From positions 2,078,645 through 2,142,644 of the forward strand of contig CP022114.1 in NCBI GenBank assembly GCA_002211745.1: a stretch of 64,000 bases of DNA, written 5' to 3'. Under the pieces are notes generated by a model, which saw only the letters and a program-made list of their open reading frames with translations, was not told the DNA's origin and did not search any database. Within the stretch, counting starts at the first letter, position 1; each line of letters starts with the position of its first letter. Made by a program: the position numbers and the translations under genes. Shown here in pieces: positions 24,370-33,808 of the stretch. This stretch comes from Kluyvera genomosp. 3 (GTDB lineage Bacteria > Pseudomonadota > Gammaproteobacteria > Enterobacterales > Enterobacteriaceae).

Positions 24370-24843
24370 ATGAGTTATCTAAAAAAATTATCGGGTGATG
24401 GTACTGAAGATGCCGTATTTCATCGTGAAGAGTTTCCGTTCTACTGGATTGTTAACGTCTACGCGCGTTACACCCAAACCGTAGAAATCGCGCTCAAGAA
24501 GATCTCTCTGGATGTCTCGCGCTTTCGCGTGTTGATGATTACCCATCAATACGGCGAGGCGAGCATTTCGCAAATCTCCGAGTATGCGCTGGCGAAAATG
24601 CCGACCGTCACCAAAATCGTCGGTCGACTCCGCGACGATGGGCTGGTGACAACCGCCAGCAGCCCCAGCGATGCGCGGGTGACCGTCGTGATGTTAACGG
24701 AAGCGGGCCAGCAGAAAGTGGCGGAAGCGATGCCGCTGATGAGCAAAATATTCGACAAAGGTTTTAAAGGAATGACCGCCAGCCAGGTGGAGAAAATGAA
24801 CCAGGCATTGGCCAACGTGCTGGATAACCTCAACGAACTTTAA
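24370..24843 (+). CDS. iacR: MarR-family repressor of the IAA cluster
   Basis: Intact 157-residue MarR protein with winged helix ISQISEYALAKMPTVTKIVG and the DARVTVVMLTEAG wing. TAAGGAA ribosome site before ATG 24370. In IAA-degrading Pseudomonas, IacR is the MarR repressor of the iac genes and is released by IAA. The position between the transporter and iacH supports the same role here. It also resembles HpaR; that alternative is disfavoured because no hpa genes are present. Confidence 0.8.
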   Translation: MSYLKKLSGDGTEDAVFHREEFPFYWIVNVYARYTQTVEIALKKISLDVSRFRVLMITHQYGEASISQISEYALAKMPTVTKIVGRLRDDGLVTTASSPSDARVTVVMLTEAGQQKVAEAMPLMSKIFDKGFKGMTASQVEKMNQALANVLDNLNEL

Positions 24844-24924
24844 CCCCGTCTCTCACACGATCGCGAAACTGTGACTCGTGTAGAAAAAATTCATAACGTC
24901 TTGTAAATACAAACTATATTACAT

Positions 24925-24954
24925 ACCGTCGTCGACAGCCTGTTCGACGACGGT
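24925..24954. promoter_or_regulatory. 11-bp perfect inverted repeat between iacR and iacH
   Basis: ACCGTCGTCGA, 8-nt spacer, TCGACGACGGT. Either the iacR terminator (a T7 run follows 17 bases later, too far for a classic one) or an operator for IacR on the iac promoter. The remaining 334-bp spacer is AT-rich and should contain the iacH promoter. Confidence 0.6.
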
Positions 24955-25177
24955 ACCCGCCGTATTGCCTTTTTTTGCTTTATATTTCATCTGGCTGCAT
25001 AAATAACCACCAATATAGAAAGGTTAATTGATTGTTTATTTTTGGTAAATATAACGTGAAAATTTACTTGAATATTCATCTAAATGTTCCATAGTAAAAA
25101 CACGTTAGTCAGGACAAAGATGCCGCATTGATGGCTCGCCTGGATATGATTCATTTTTTCTGTGTAAGGTGTTAATT

Positions 25178-26297
25178 ATGCAGCCAGTTTGTGAGAGCAA
25201 GGGTTTTGTCGAGCGCTTCACCCTCGGTGACGGTGACCTGCGTTTTGCCGTCAAAGATACGCTGGACGTGGCGGGACACCGTACACAGGCCGGCTGTCCG
25301 GCGCTGGCAGAAAGCGCAGTGGCGCAGCAGCATGCCAGCGTCGTTGCGATGCTGCTCAGCAGCGGCTGCCAACTGGCTGGCAAAACCACCTTGCATGAGT
25401 TGGCGTTTGGCGTCACCGGCATCAATCCGTGGGCGGGGACACCGCTCAATCCTTGTTACCCTGAACTGATTCCTGGCGGTTCTTCCAGCGGTTCGGCGGC
25501 GGTTGTCGCCTCGGGAGAGGTTGATTTTGCGCTCGGCACGGATACCGGCGGTTCGGTGCGGATGCCCGCCGCCTGCTGTGGGATCCTCGGGCTGAAACCC
25601 GGCTACGGCGTGCTGAGCCGTCAGGGGGTTGTCCCGCCGAAAGTTCGCTGGACTGCGTCGGTATTTTCGCCCGTGACGCAGACGTGCTGCGCCAGGTGCT
25701 GCATCGGTTAAATGTGCCCGTGGATGCGCCGCTAACGACCTTACCGGAGATGGCCTTTATTGCCGCCGCGCAGCCGGAAATTGATGCCATGCTACTCACG
25801 ACGCTGACCCGGTGGGAGATCTATCCACAACGCGCTGAATTGTCTTTGCTTAGTGAGGCTCATCGCGCCGGTCTTACCCTGATCAACCATGAAAACTGGC
25901 AGGCGTTTGGCCCACTGTTAGCCAGTGGAAAAGTATCCGCTGATGTCGCCAGCCGCATTCGTCGGGGGAAACGGTCAGCGCGCAGGACGTGCATGAAGCG
26001 GAAACCGTTCGCCAGCGCTTTAGCGCGCAGGTGGATGAACAACTGATGAAAACGCCGCTGCTGGCGCTGGCGACCTTACCAGAATTACCGCCAACCTTAG
26101 CCGAAGCTCACGATCCGCTGCGTGTGGTTGAGTTAACCCGGCTGGTGCGTCCCTTCAACCTCAGCGGCCATCCGGCACTGACGCTGCCCATGGGTAGTCT
26201 GAACCATCGTCCTGTTGCGCTTCAGCTCGTGGCCCGTAAAGGGAACGAAAGCCTGCTGGTGCAGGCCGCCGAATGGCTGATGCGACGACGCGTCTAG
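25178..26297 (+). CDS. iacH: Amidase-signature enzyme IacH (two frameshifts)
   Basis: 373 residues after repair. Amidase-signature core: the catalytic Lys in FAVKDTLD (about residue 25), GGSSSGSAAVVASG with the cis-Ser/Ser pair, and the DTGGSVRMPAA oxyanion segment. Bases are lost near 25643 and 25970, both in G runs. ATG 25178 follows TAAGGTG. IacH belongs to the iac gene set of Pseudomonas putida 1290 and is reported to act late in IAA breakdown; the substrate is not readable from the sequence. First gene of the catabolic operon. Confidence 0.82.
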
Positions 26298-26329
26298 CCG
26301 CAATATCCGCTTTTTCGTTATCCCAGATG

Positions 26330-26374
26330 ACTCAGTGAGTTCGACTCATTGCGGCTGCGTTCGCCCTGCGAACG
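26330..26374. promoter_or_regulatory. Two short inverted repeats between iacH and iacA
   Basis: ACTCA-G-TGAGT at 26330-26340 and CGTTCGC-CCT-GCGAACG at 26358-26374, within a 105-bp gap that is larger than the other gaps in this operon. May be an operator or an mRNA-processing hairpin; no promoter boxes assigned. Confidence 0.45.
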
Positions 26375-26402
26375 GCTGCGTATAACCCTTCCGGAGGAAG
26401 CC

Positions 26403-27530
26403 ATGTCTGCCGTACACGTTCGTGAAACGCTGGTACCGCTGCTGAGCGAGGTTGCGACTCGCAGCGCCGATTTTGAGCATCAACGTCATATTTCTGACGA
26501 CATCATTACCCGCTTTAAACAGGTCGGCGTGTATCGCGCACTGGTCCCAAAAGTCTACGGCGGCGACGAGTGTACGCCCGCGCAGTTCTGCGAACTGATT
26601 GAACAAATCGCCACGGCGGACGGCTCTGCGGGGTGGGTGGCAAGCTTTGGCATGAGCCCGTTCTACCTTGGCGCGCTGCCGGTGGAGACGCTGGCTGAAC
26701 TCTACCGCGATGGCCCGGACGTGGTCTTCGCGGGCGGCATCTTCCCGACGCAGAAAGCGCGTCAGGCCGACGGCGGCTACCGGGTGAGCGGTCGCTGGAG
26801 CTTTGCCAGCGGCAGCATGGGCGCATCGGTACTGGGCGTCGGGATTCTGCCGGACGGCGAACAACCGCTGCCGCGCATGGCGGTCCTGCCGCGCGACAGC
26901 GTGCAGATCGATCCGGTGTGGGACACCGTAGGCCTCGCCGGAACCGGCAGTCACGACCTGCTGGTGGATGACGTCTTTGTCCCCGAGGCGTGGACCTTTA
27001 TTCGCGGCGGCGCGCTGAATCTGGAGGGTCCGCTGTACCGCTACCCGGTGCTATCGCTGGCCACTCAGGTGCTTTCCGTTGTCGCCCTCGGCGTGGCCCG
27101 CGCGGCGCTCAATGAAATTTACGCCATCGCCCATCGTCAGCAGTCGGTGACCGGCGCGCCACGACTGGCCGAACGCCCGCAGGCGCAGATGCAGATTGCC
27201 CGCTGTGAAGCGGATTTACGCTCGGCCCGCGCCTGGTTTTACGAGGCGATAGACGATGTCTGGCAGCGTCTGCTGCGGGGCGATGACGCCAGCTGCGAGC
27301 AGATTAATGCCCTGCGGCTGTCTTCCACCCACGTAACGCGCGTCGCCGCCGAAGTGGCGCGTCAGGCGCTGGCGCTGAATGGCATGGGCGGCGTCACCAT
27401 GACCAGCCCGCTGCAGCGCTACGTTCGCGACACGATGGTGATTACTCAACACGCCTTTATGGGCGACCTCTCGTACCTCAATGCGGGCACGGTCTTTTTC
27501 GGCGGTAAACCGCTGCCGGGTTACCTGTGA
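26403..27530 (+). CDS. iacA: IacA: flavin-dependent IAA oxygenase of acyl-CoA-dehydrogenase fold
   Basis: Intact 375-residue protein of the acyl-CoA dehydrogenase / HpaB-like (group D flavin monooxygenase) superfamily, with the ADGSAGWVASFG flavin-contact segment and a C-terminal four-helix bundle. In known iac systems IacA carries out the first attack on IAA, oxidising the indole ring with reduced flavin supplied by a partner reductase (IacG, encoded downstream). GGAGGAAG ribosome site before ATG 26403. Confidence 0.88.
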   Translation: MSAVHVRETLVPLLSEVATRSADFEHQRHISDDIITRFKQVGVYRALVPKVYGGDECTPAQFCELIEQIATADGSAGWVASFGMSPFYLGALPVETLAELYRDGPDVVFAGGIFPTQKARQADGGYRVSGRWSFASGSMGASVLGVGILPDGEQPLPRMAVLPRDSVQIDPVWDTVGLAGTGSHDLLVDDVFVPEAWTFIRGGALNLEGPLYRYPVLSLATQVLSVVALGVARAALNEIYAIAHRQQSVTGAPRLAERPQAQMQIARCEADLRSARAWFYEAIDDVWQRLLRGDDASCEQINALRLSSTHVTRVAAEVARQALALNGMGGVTMTSPLQRYVRDTMVITQHAFMGDLSYLNAGTVFFGGKPLPGYL

Positions 27531-27551
27531 TTGTTAACTAAGGAGCAACAG

Positions 27552-27896
27552 ATGAGCCAAACCAACAAACTACGCGTGCTGTTTTGCATCGGCGTAAACC
27601 AGAACTTTTTTGACGCCAGCGCGGCGGAAGCCAAACAGGTATGGGCCGCTTTCGGCGTGATGATGAAGGGCATGGAGGAGACGCCGGGGATCCGCGTCAT
27701 CGGCAATATGGATGACGACCAGCTGATGGTGGGCCCGTCGACTACCGCGCCGTGGACCACCTACGTACTGGCCGATGCCGAAGCGCTGGAAAACGTTGCG
27801 GCGGTCTGCAATTTGTTCCGCACCACGCCGGTAGGCGACAGCGGCAGCAAGCTGTGGAAGTACTGCAAAATCGAAGCCGCGTCGGGCGTGAACTGA
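27552..27896 (+). CDS. iacB: IacB: small protein of the IAA operon
   Basis: Intact 114 residues. Contains a ferredoxin-like-fold pattern (FGVMMKGMEETPGIRVIGNM) reminiscent of small dimeric alpha/beta-barrel proteins. IacB is conserved at this place in iac clusters; its function is unknown, perhaps an accessory factor. AAGGAG site before ATG 27552, 21 bases after iacA. Confidence 0.83.
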   Translation: MSQTNKLRVLFCIGVNQNFFDASAAEAKQVWAAFGVMMKGMEETPGIRVIGNMDDDQLMVGPSTTAPWTTYVLADAEALENVAAVCNLFRTTPVGDSGSKLWKYCKIEAASGVN

Positions 27897-27921
27897 TTAT
27901 TCAGGGTTAACGGAGCGCGCG

Positions 27922-28472
27922 ATGACTTCTCAGGATGCGCTGCGCCTACAGCAGCTCGAAGATCAGCAGGCCGCGCGGGTGTGCATCAGCAACTACATGC
28001 ACCTGTGCGACCGCCTTGATGATGCCGACACCGTACGCGCCATCGGTGCGCTGTTTAGCGTCGATGCCTGCTGGGAAGGCGTGGGGAACCCTATGCCGCG
28101 CGCCTGGGGCGTCATCAGGGGCGTGCGGCCATTATCGCCATGATGGCGAGCTACGTGCGTCAACCCGCGCACTTCACCATGAACGCGCATTTTCTCTGTT
28201 CCGAGGCGTTGAGCGTGACGGCCGACGGCGAGCTGCATGGCCGCTGGCTGATGCTGCAAACATCCGCCTTCAGCGCGGGCGGCGCACATCTTAACGCCGC
28301 GGAACTCCATGTGACCTTTCGGCGCGAGGCGGGAGAAATGGTGATGCGCCACTTCACCACCCGCAACCTGTTTAGCCGACCCATAAGCCACTGGCACGCC
28401 GAGGATCTGCTCCCGGTGCCGGAGCAAAATCAGACCGTCGCAGACGTGCAGGAGAATGGACATGCAGTGTGA
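27922..28472 (+). CDS. iacI: IacI: SnoaL/NTF2-like protein (one frameshift)
   Basis: 183 residues after repair. N-terminal helix pair (QAARVCISNYMHLCDRLDDA) and curved-sheet pattern of the SnoaL/NTF2 fold, related to ring-hydroxylating dioxygenase beta subunits. One C is lost near 28092 (GNPYAARLGRHQGRAAII). Present in iac clusters as IacI, an accessory gene of uncertain activity. Its 3' end overlaps the iacC start by 17 bases, showing translational coupling. Confidence 0.82.
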
Positions 28473-29768
28473 CCACCTCATTAATGTAAAGAATATCGAT
28501 ACCACGACGACCAACGCGCCGAGCCGCGCCGAGATTGCCGCGCTGGTCCAGCAAGACCGTGTACATACCTCGCTGTACACCTCGGAAGAATTGTTCAATC
28601 TCGAGCTGGATCGCGTGTTTGGCAAAACCTGGGTCTGGGTGGCGCATGCCAGCGAAATCCCGGAGACCGGCAGCTTCAAAACCACCGAAATCGGCACCCA
28701 GCCGGTGATCGTGGTGCGTGACCGTAAAGGCACCGTTCACACGCTGCTCAACCGCTGTCGCCACCGCGCGGCCACCGTTTGCGAGCATCGCAGCGGCAAA
28801 ACCAACAGCTTTGTTTGTCCGTACCACGGCTGGGGCTACGCGCTCGACGGCAGCCTGCGCGGCGTGCCGCACCCTGAAAGCTATGCCGACCAACTGGAAA
28901 AGGGCGAGCTGGGGCTGGTGTCGCTGCGCACCGAACAGTACGCGGGATGATCTTCGCCACCTTCAACGATCGTATTGAGCCGCTGGAAGATTTCCTCGGC
29001 GCGGCGAAGAAGTGGATGGATCTGTTTATGAAGCAGGGCGCGGGCTACCCGATTAAAACCGGCCGGCGCACCGTTTCCGCTTCCCGGGCAACTGGAAAAT
29101 TCAGCTCGAGAATACCACCGACGGCTACCACTTCCCGGTGGTGCACCGTTCGTTCTTAAGTTCGGTCGATAAGCAGACTGAAGAGATGCTCAACTTCGTT
29201 GATGGCAGCGGCTATGTGGAAGACCTCGGCAACGGCCATAGCGTGATGGTGATGATCCCGGAACTGGTGGATCTGGAAGCCAATCTGGATGCGCCGATCC
29301 CGGAGCGCTTTACCGAACTGGCCGACGCCCTGCGTGCCGATCACGACGAAGATCAGGTACGTCGCATCGTGCGTGCGGTCGGCGGCTCCGGCTTCAACCT
29401 CAATATCTTCCCGAACATTGCCTGCTCGATGGCTTTCTTCCGCGTATTGCAGCCGGTATCGGTGAACGAAACCGAAATTCATCATGCGGTGATCACCATG
29501 GACGGCGGTCCGGAAATCGCTAACCAGGCGCGTCTGCGTTTGCACGAACATTTTCAGGGCCGATGGGCTTCGGTACGCCGGACGACTCGGAAGCGTGGGA
29601 GCGCGTGCAGCGCGGGGCCACCGCCGGGATGACCTGTGGATCATGCTCAACCGCGGACTGGCAGGGGAATACCGCACCGACGACGGTCTGCGTAGCGACG
29701 TCAGCGCCGAAACCGGCATGCGCGCGGCCTACCAGCAGTGGAAAAAATTGATGACGGAGATGGAATAA
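28456..29768 (+). CDS. iacC: IacC: Rieske ring-hydroxylating dioxygenase alpha subunit (four frameshifts)
   Basis: 438 residues after repair. Rieske motif CRH-N16-CPYH (about residues 101-121); mononuclear iron site DGYHFPVVH with the two His ligands. Bases are lost near 28948, 29073, 29562 and 29630, all G or C runs, and restoring four gives an open frame ending at TAA 29766. Catalytic subunit that, with IacD and the reductase IacF, dihydroxylates an oxindole-type intermediate on the way to catechol. Start taken at ATG 28456; ATG 28462 is possible. Confidence 0.87.
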
Positions 29769-30251
29769 ATGACGCCCGCTGAATCTGTACTGTTTAACGC
29801 CATCGCGGTTATCAACCTCGAAGGTGACCTGCTGGATCAGGGCGAGTTTGATGCCTGGCTGGATCTCTGGCAGCGCGACGGCCTGTATGTGGTGCCGATC
29901 GACCCCACCGAGACCGACTTTAAAAACACGCTCAACTACGCCTGCGACGATCACGAGATGCGCGCCAAGCGCGTGAAGCGCCTGTATAGCGGCGAGTCCA
30001 TCTCCACCACGCCACGTGCCAGAACGCTGCGCACGCTGTCGCGCTTTCGTCTGCTGGAAGCGAATGAAAACGAAGTAGTGGTTCGCGGCGCACAGTCGCT
30101 GTGGGAACACCGCAAGGGCCACAGTCGCCACTACGCCGCCGACATCACCTGGCACCTGCGCCCGCAGGAAAGCGGCTGGCGCATTACCCAGAAGGTGATT
30201 CGCCTGGTCAACAGCGACGATGTGCTGCACAGCATCGGCTACATCCTGTGA
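29769..30251 (+). CDS. iacD: IacD: dioxygenase beta subunit
   Basis: Intact 160-residue NTF2-like ring-hydroxylating dioxygenase beta subunit (EFDAWLDLWQRDGLYVVPID; C-terminal GWRITQKVIRLVNSDD). It begins on the base after the iacC stop, so the alpha and beta subunits are translated together. Structural partner of IacC in an expected alpha3beta3 hexamer. Confidence 0.88.
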   Translation: MTPAESVLFNAIAVINLEGDLLDQGEFDAWLDLWQRDGLYVVPIDPTETDFKNTLNYACDDHEMRAKRVKRLYSGESISTTPRARTLRTLSRFRLLEANENEVVVRGAQSLWEHRKGHSRHYAADITWHLRPQESGWRITQKVIRLVNSDDVLHSIGYIL

Positions 30252-30261
30252 GAGGCTGTTT

Positions 30262-30995
30262 ATGACGCAAACCGTATTAGTGACCGGCGCTGCCGCCGGT
30301 CTCGGCAACGTGATTGCCACCCATCTGCTGGCGCAGGGGTTCCAGGTGGTATTGACCGATGTGGATGCCGAACGCGCGCAGGCTGCTGCCGCCGGTCTGG
30401 ATAGCGACCGCGTGCTGGCATTGGCGCTGGATATTCGCCAGCCGGACGCTTTTGAGCGCGCGCTGGCGGCCACCATTGAGCGCTTCGGCAGCCTACAGGC
30501 GCTGGTCAATAACGCCGCGCTGACGCTGGCCACGCCGGTAATGGAGATTACGGCGGAAGAGTTTGACCGGGTAATGACCACCAACCTGCGCGGCACCTTT
30601 GTGGGCTGCCAGACCCTTGGGCGTTACTTCGCCCGCCGCGGCTATGGCCGCATTATCAATCTGGCGTCGCTGGCCGGGCAGAACGGCGGCACCGCCTCTG
30701 GCGCGCACTATGCGACCTCGAAGGGCGGCATTCTGACGCTGACCAAAATTTTCGCCCGCGAGCTGGCGAAATCCGGCGTGACCGTGAACGCCATCGCCCC
30801 TGGGCCGATGGATTCACCGGCGGTTCATGCGCTGGTGCCGGAAGATAAGATGGCGGGTTATTACAGATGATCCCGGTTGGCAAGCTCGGCGAGGCGGAGT
30901 TTGTCGCCCAGGCCGTGGCGCTGCTGGTTTCGCCACAGGCGTCGTTTGTCACCGGGGCCACCTGGGACATCAACGGCGGGCTGTTTATGCGCTAA
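30262..30995 (+). CDS. iacE: IacE: short-chain dehydrogenase (one frameshift)
   Basis: 244 residues after repair, classical SDR: TGAAAGLG cofactor motif at residues 8-15, NNAALT, and catalytic Y-x3-K in HYATSKGG. One G is lost near 30863 (KMAGLLQMIPVGKL). NAD(P)-dependent oxidation or reduction of a hydroxy-oxindole intermediate; IacE is implicated in early steps of the iac pathway. ATG 30262 lies 10 bases after iacD. Confidence 0.87.
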
Positions 30996-31005
30996 GGGGA
31001 TGAAG

Positions 31006-31937
31006 ATGCTGACATTACAGATTGTCCGCCGTGAACTGCGCGGCGAGGTGGTGCTGCTGACGCTGGCTCACGCTGAGGGTATCGCGCTGCCCGCGTTCAC
31101 CGCCGGGGCGCATATCGATCTGCATTTAAACAACGATCTGGTGCGCCCGTACTCGCTGTGCAGCGACCCTCAGCAACGCTTTCACTATCAGCTCGGCGTA
31201 CTCAAAGATCGCCAGTCGCAGGGCGGTTCGCTGGCGGTGCACGCCCTGCGCGAAGGGGATGAGGTCCGCGTCAGTGAGCCGCGCAACCTGTTTGCACTGG
31301 ATGGGCAGGCCAAACACAGCCTGTTGATCGGCGGCGGCATCGGTATTACGCCGATGCTGGCGATGGCGGCGGAATTACGCGCCGCCGGGCGTTCATTCAG
31401 CCTGCATTACTGCGCGAAATCGCGCGCCGAGGCGGCGTTCGTCGCGCATCTGGAAGCGACGGACTACGCGCCGCAGGTTCACCTGCATTTCAGCGATGAG
31501 CAGCGTATCAGCCTCGATGCGGTGTTGTGCGACGTACCACAAGGCACACACGTCTACGTTTGCGGCCCGCACGGTTGATGGATGCGGTGAGCGAACGCGC
31601 GGCGGCGCACGGTTACACGGCGGAACAGATTCACCAGGAGTGCTTCAGCGCTGAGGTTGCCACCGATGGCCAGCCGTTTGAAGTGGTGGCCGCCGCCAGC
31701 GGTATCACCGTGCAGGTGGCGGCAAACCAGACCATTGTCGAGGCGCTGGCCCTGGCCGGGCTGAAAGTGTGCGTCTCCTGTAAGCAGGGGATCTGCGGCA
31801 GTTGCCTGACCGACGTACTCGAAGGCGAGCCGGATCACCGCGACCACTACCTGACCGACGACGAGAAAGCCGACGGCGATCAGATTCTGTTGTGCTGTTC
31901 ACGGGCGAAAAGCGCCCGCCTGATTATCGATCTTTGA
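31006..31937 (+). CDS. iacF: IacF: FMN/[2Fe-2S] ferredoxin reductase (one frameshift)
   Basis: 310 residues after repair; phthalate-dioxygenase-reductase family. Order: flavin-binding barrel (RPYSLCS), NAD-binding domain (GGGIGITPMLAM, CGPHGLMDAV), plant-type ferredoxin domain with CVSCKQGICGSC and distal LLCC. One G is lost near 31574. Delivers electrons from NADH to IacC. The ATG at 31006 has AAGGGG 6 bases upstream; ATG 31000 is too close to it. Confidence 0.88.
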
Positions 31938-31947
31938 GGCTCTGACT

Positions 31948-32442
31948 ATGACTCTGCAAACCGAATTTCGTAACGCTATGGCGCAGTTGGGTAGCGCGGT
32001 ATCCGTGATCACCACCGACGGCCCGGCAGGCAAATTTGGCTTTACCGCCTCCGCCGTCTGCAGCGTGACCGACCAGCCGCCGACGCTGTTGGTGTGCATG
32101 AACCGCAACTCCTTCGCCCACGCGCACTTCAAGCAGAACGGCGCGCTGTGCGTCAACGTGCTGTCGAGCGACCACCAGGCGCTGTCCGGCATTTTCGCCA
32201 ACGCCAGCCTGCGCTCCGAAGAGCGTTTCTGCCACGACAGCTGGCAGGTGATGGCCAGCGGCGCGCCGGTGCTGAGCTCTGCGGTGGCGAGCTTTGACTG
32301 CCTGATTGACGACTGCCACGAAGTGGGCAGCCACTCGGTCTTTTACTGCCGGGTGCAGGCCATTCGCATCAGCGAGCAGCCGCGCGGGCTGGTCTATTTC
32401 AACCGCCGCTACCACACGGTTGGCTGCGACGTGGAAGTCTGA
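31948..32442 (+). CDS. iacG: IacG: flavin reductase
   Basis: Intact 164-residue HpaC/flavin-reductase-like FMN-binding protein (SAVSVITTDGPAGKFGFTAS, LLVCMNRNS, NVLSSDH, and a C-terminal YFNRRYH). Supplies reduced flavin, most likely to IacA. 10 bases after iacF. Confidence 0.88.
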   Translation: MTLQTEFRNAMAQLGSAVSVITTDGPAGKFGFTASAVCSVTDQPPTLLVCMNRNSFAHAHFKQNGALCVNVLSSDHQALSGIFANASLRSEERFCHDSWQVMASGAPVLSSAVASFDCLIDDCHEVGSHSVFYCRVQAIRISEQPRGLVYFNRRYHTVGCDVEV

Positions 32443-32464
32443 TAACGAAAAGGGGGAATGCCGG

Positions 32465-33808
32465 ATGAGCAATGTCGTTTCTGAAACTGCCGTCACATCA
32501 ACGACCGTCCGCCATGACGCGCAGCAAATGCGTAAGCTGGTGGTCGCGTCGGTACTGGGTAATGCGCTGGAATGGTATGACTTCTTTCTCTACGGCACCG
32601 CCGCGGCGCTGGTGTTTGGCCCGCTGTTCTTCCCGGTAGGCGGCGATCCGCTGCAGGGCACGCTGCTGGCATTTTCCGGCTTTGCGGTTGGTTTTCTGGC
32701 ACGCCCGCTCGGCGGCATCCTGTTCGGCCATCTCGGCGATCGCTATAGCCGTAAAATGACGCTGATCATGACCCTGACGCTGATGGGGGCGACGACCTTT
32801 GTGATTGGCCTGCTGCCGACCTACGCGCAGATAGGCATCTGGGCGCCGCTGTCGCTCATCATCCTGCGCTTCTTACAGGGCGTAGCTTCCGGCGGCGAGT
32901 GGGGCGGCGGCGTATTGATGCTGAGCGAAAATGCGCCCGCCTCGCGGCGCGGCTTCTATACCGCGTGGAGCCAGATGGGCGTCTCCGGCGGCTTTGTGCT
33001 CTCCGCCTTCGCTTTTTACCTCGTCCAGCAGTTGCCGCAAAGCGATTTCCTGAGCTGGGGCTGGCGCGTGCCGTTCTTACTGAGCATCGTCATCTTCCTG
33101 GTCGGCGTTTATATCCGTAAAAACATTCGCGAGAGCAAAGCTTTCACTCAGGCAAAGCCGGAAGAGAAGCATGAAAAGATCCCGCTGCTGGTGCTGGTGC
33201 GCGAACACCCGAAAGCGCTGTTGCAGGCCATTGCCCTGAGGCTGCCGGAAAACGGGGCTTCCTATATTTTCTTCACCTTCTCGGTGGTCTACGCCAAACA
33301 CATTGGCATTGGCACCGGGGAGATCATCAGCGCGGTGACGCTGGCGATGCTGATTGAGTTTTTCTCGATCCTGTTCTGGGGCGCGCTGTCGGACAAGATT
33401 GGCCTGAAACCCGTTTACTACATCGGCGTGATTGGCCTGCTGGTGATGGCGTTTCCGTTCTTCTGGCTGCTCTCCATCGGCAACTATGGCGCGGTGATGC
33501 TGGCGATGTTCCTCGGTCTGCCGGTGTGCCACGGCGCGATGATCGGCACCCAGCCGTGCATCATGAGCGATCTCTTCCCGGTGCGGGTGCGCTACTCCGG
33601 GCTGGCGCTGGGCCACGAAGTGGGGTCCATCTTCTCCGGCGGCCTTGGCCCGATGCTGGCGGTGGCGCTGCTGATGGCCGTCGATTCTTCCTGGCCGGTT
33701 TCTTTACTGTTGATGGCCTACGCGCTGCTGGCATGGATTGCCCTGAGAAGCCTGCCTTCAACCCCCTTACAACACAAAAATGCAGGAGCAACGGATGTTA
33801 ACGATTGA
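32465..33808 (+). CDS. MHS-family MFS transporter
   Basis: Intact 447-residue metabolite:H+ symporter (ShiA/ProP-type): LGNALEWYDFFLYGTAA in helix 1, GHLGDRYSRK between helices 2 and 3, RFLQGVASGGEWGGG in helix 4. Twelve membrane segments. ATG at 32465. Its last 14 bases overlap catB, so it joins the iac and cat genes into one unit. Candidate importer of IAA or of an aromatic acid from the pathway; substrate unproven. Confidence 0.88.
   Translation: MSNVVSETAVTSTTVRHDAQQMRKLVVASVLGNALEWYDFFLYGTAAALVFGPLFFPVGGDPLQGTLLAFSGFAVGFLARPLGGILFGHLGDRYSRKMTLIMTLTLMGATTFVIGLLPTYAQIGIWAPLSLIILRFLQGVASGGEWGGGVLMLSENAPASRRGFYTAWSQMGVSGGFVLSAFAFYLVQQLPQSDFLSWGWRVPFLLSIVIFLVGVYIRKNIRESKAFTQAKPEEKHEKIPLLVLVREHPKALLQAIALRLPENGASYIFFTFSVVYAKHIGIGTGEIISAVTLAMLIEFFSILFWGALSDKIGLKPVYYIGVIGLLVMAFPFFWLLSIGNYGAVMLAMFLGLPVCHGAMIGTQPCIMSDLFPVRVRYSGLALGHEVGSIFSGGLGPMLAVALLMAVDSSWPVSLLLMAYALLAWIALRSLPSTPLQHKNAGATDVND

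Noticed and set aside
22724-24843. 4-hydroxyphenylacetate (hpa) cluster
   Set aside because: HpaX-like transporter and MarR regulator are present, but none of the hpaBCDEFGHI enzymes is; the enzymes that follow are iac genes.
29520-30596. 358-codon minus-strand frame over iacC-iacD-iacE
   Set aside because: Antisense to three recognised genes; composition is that of a shadow frame.
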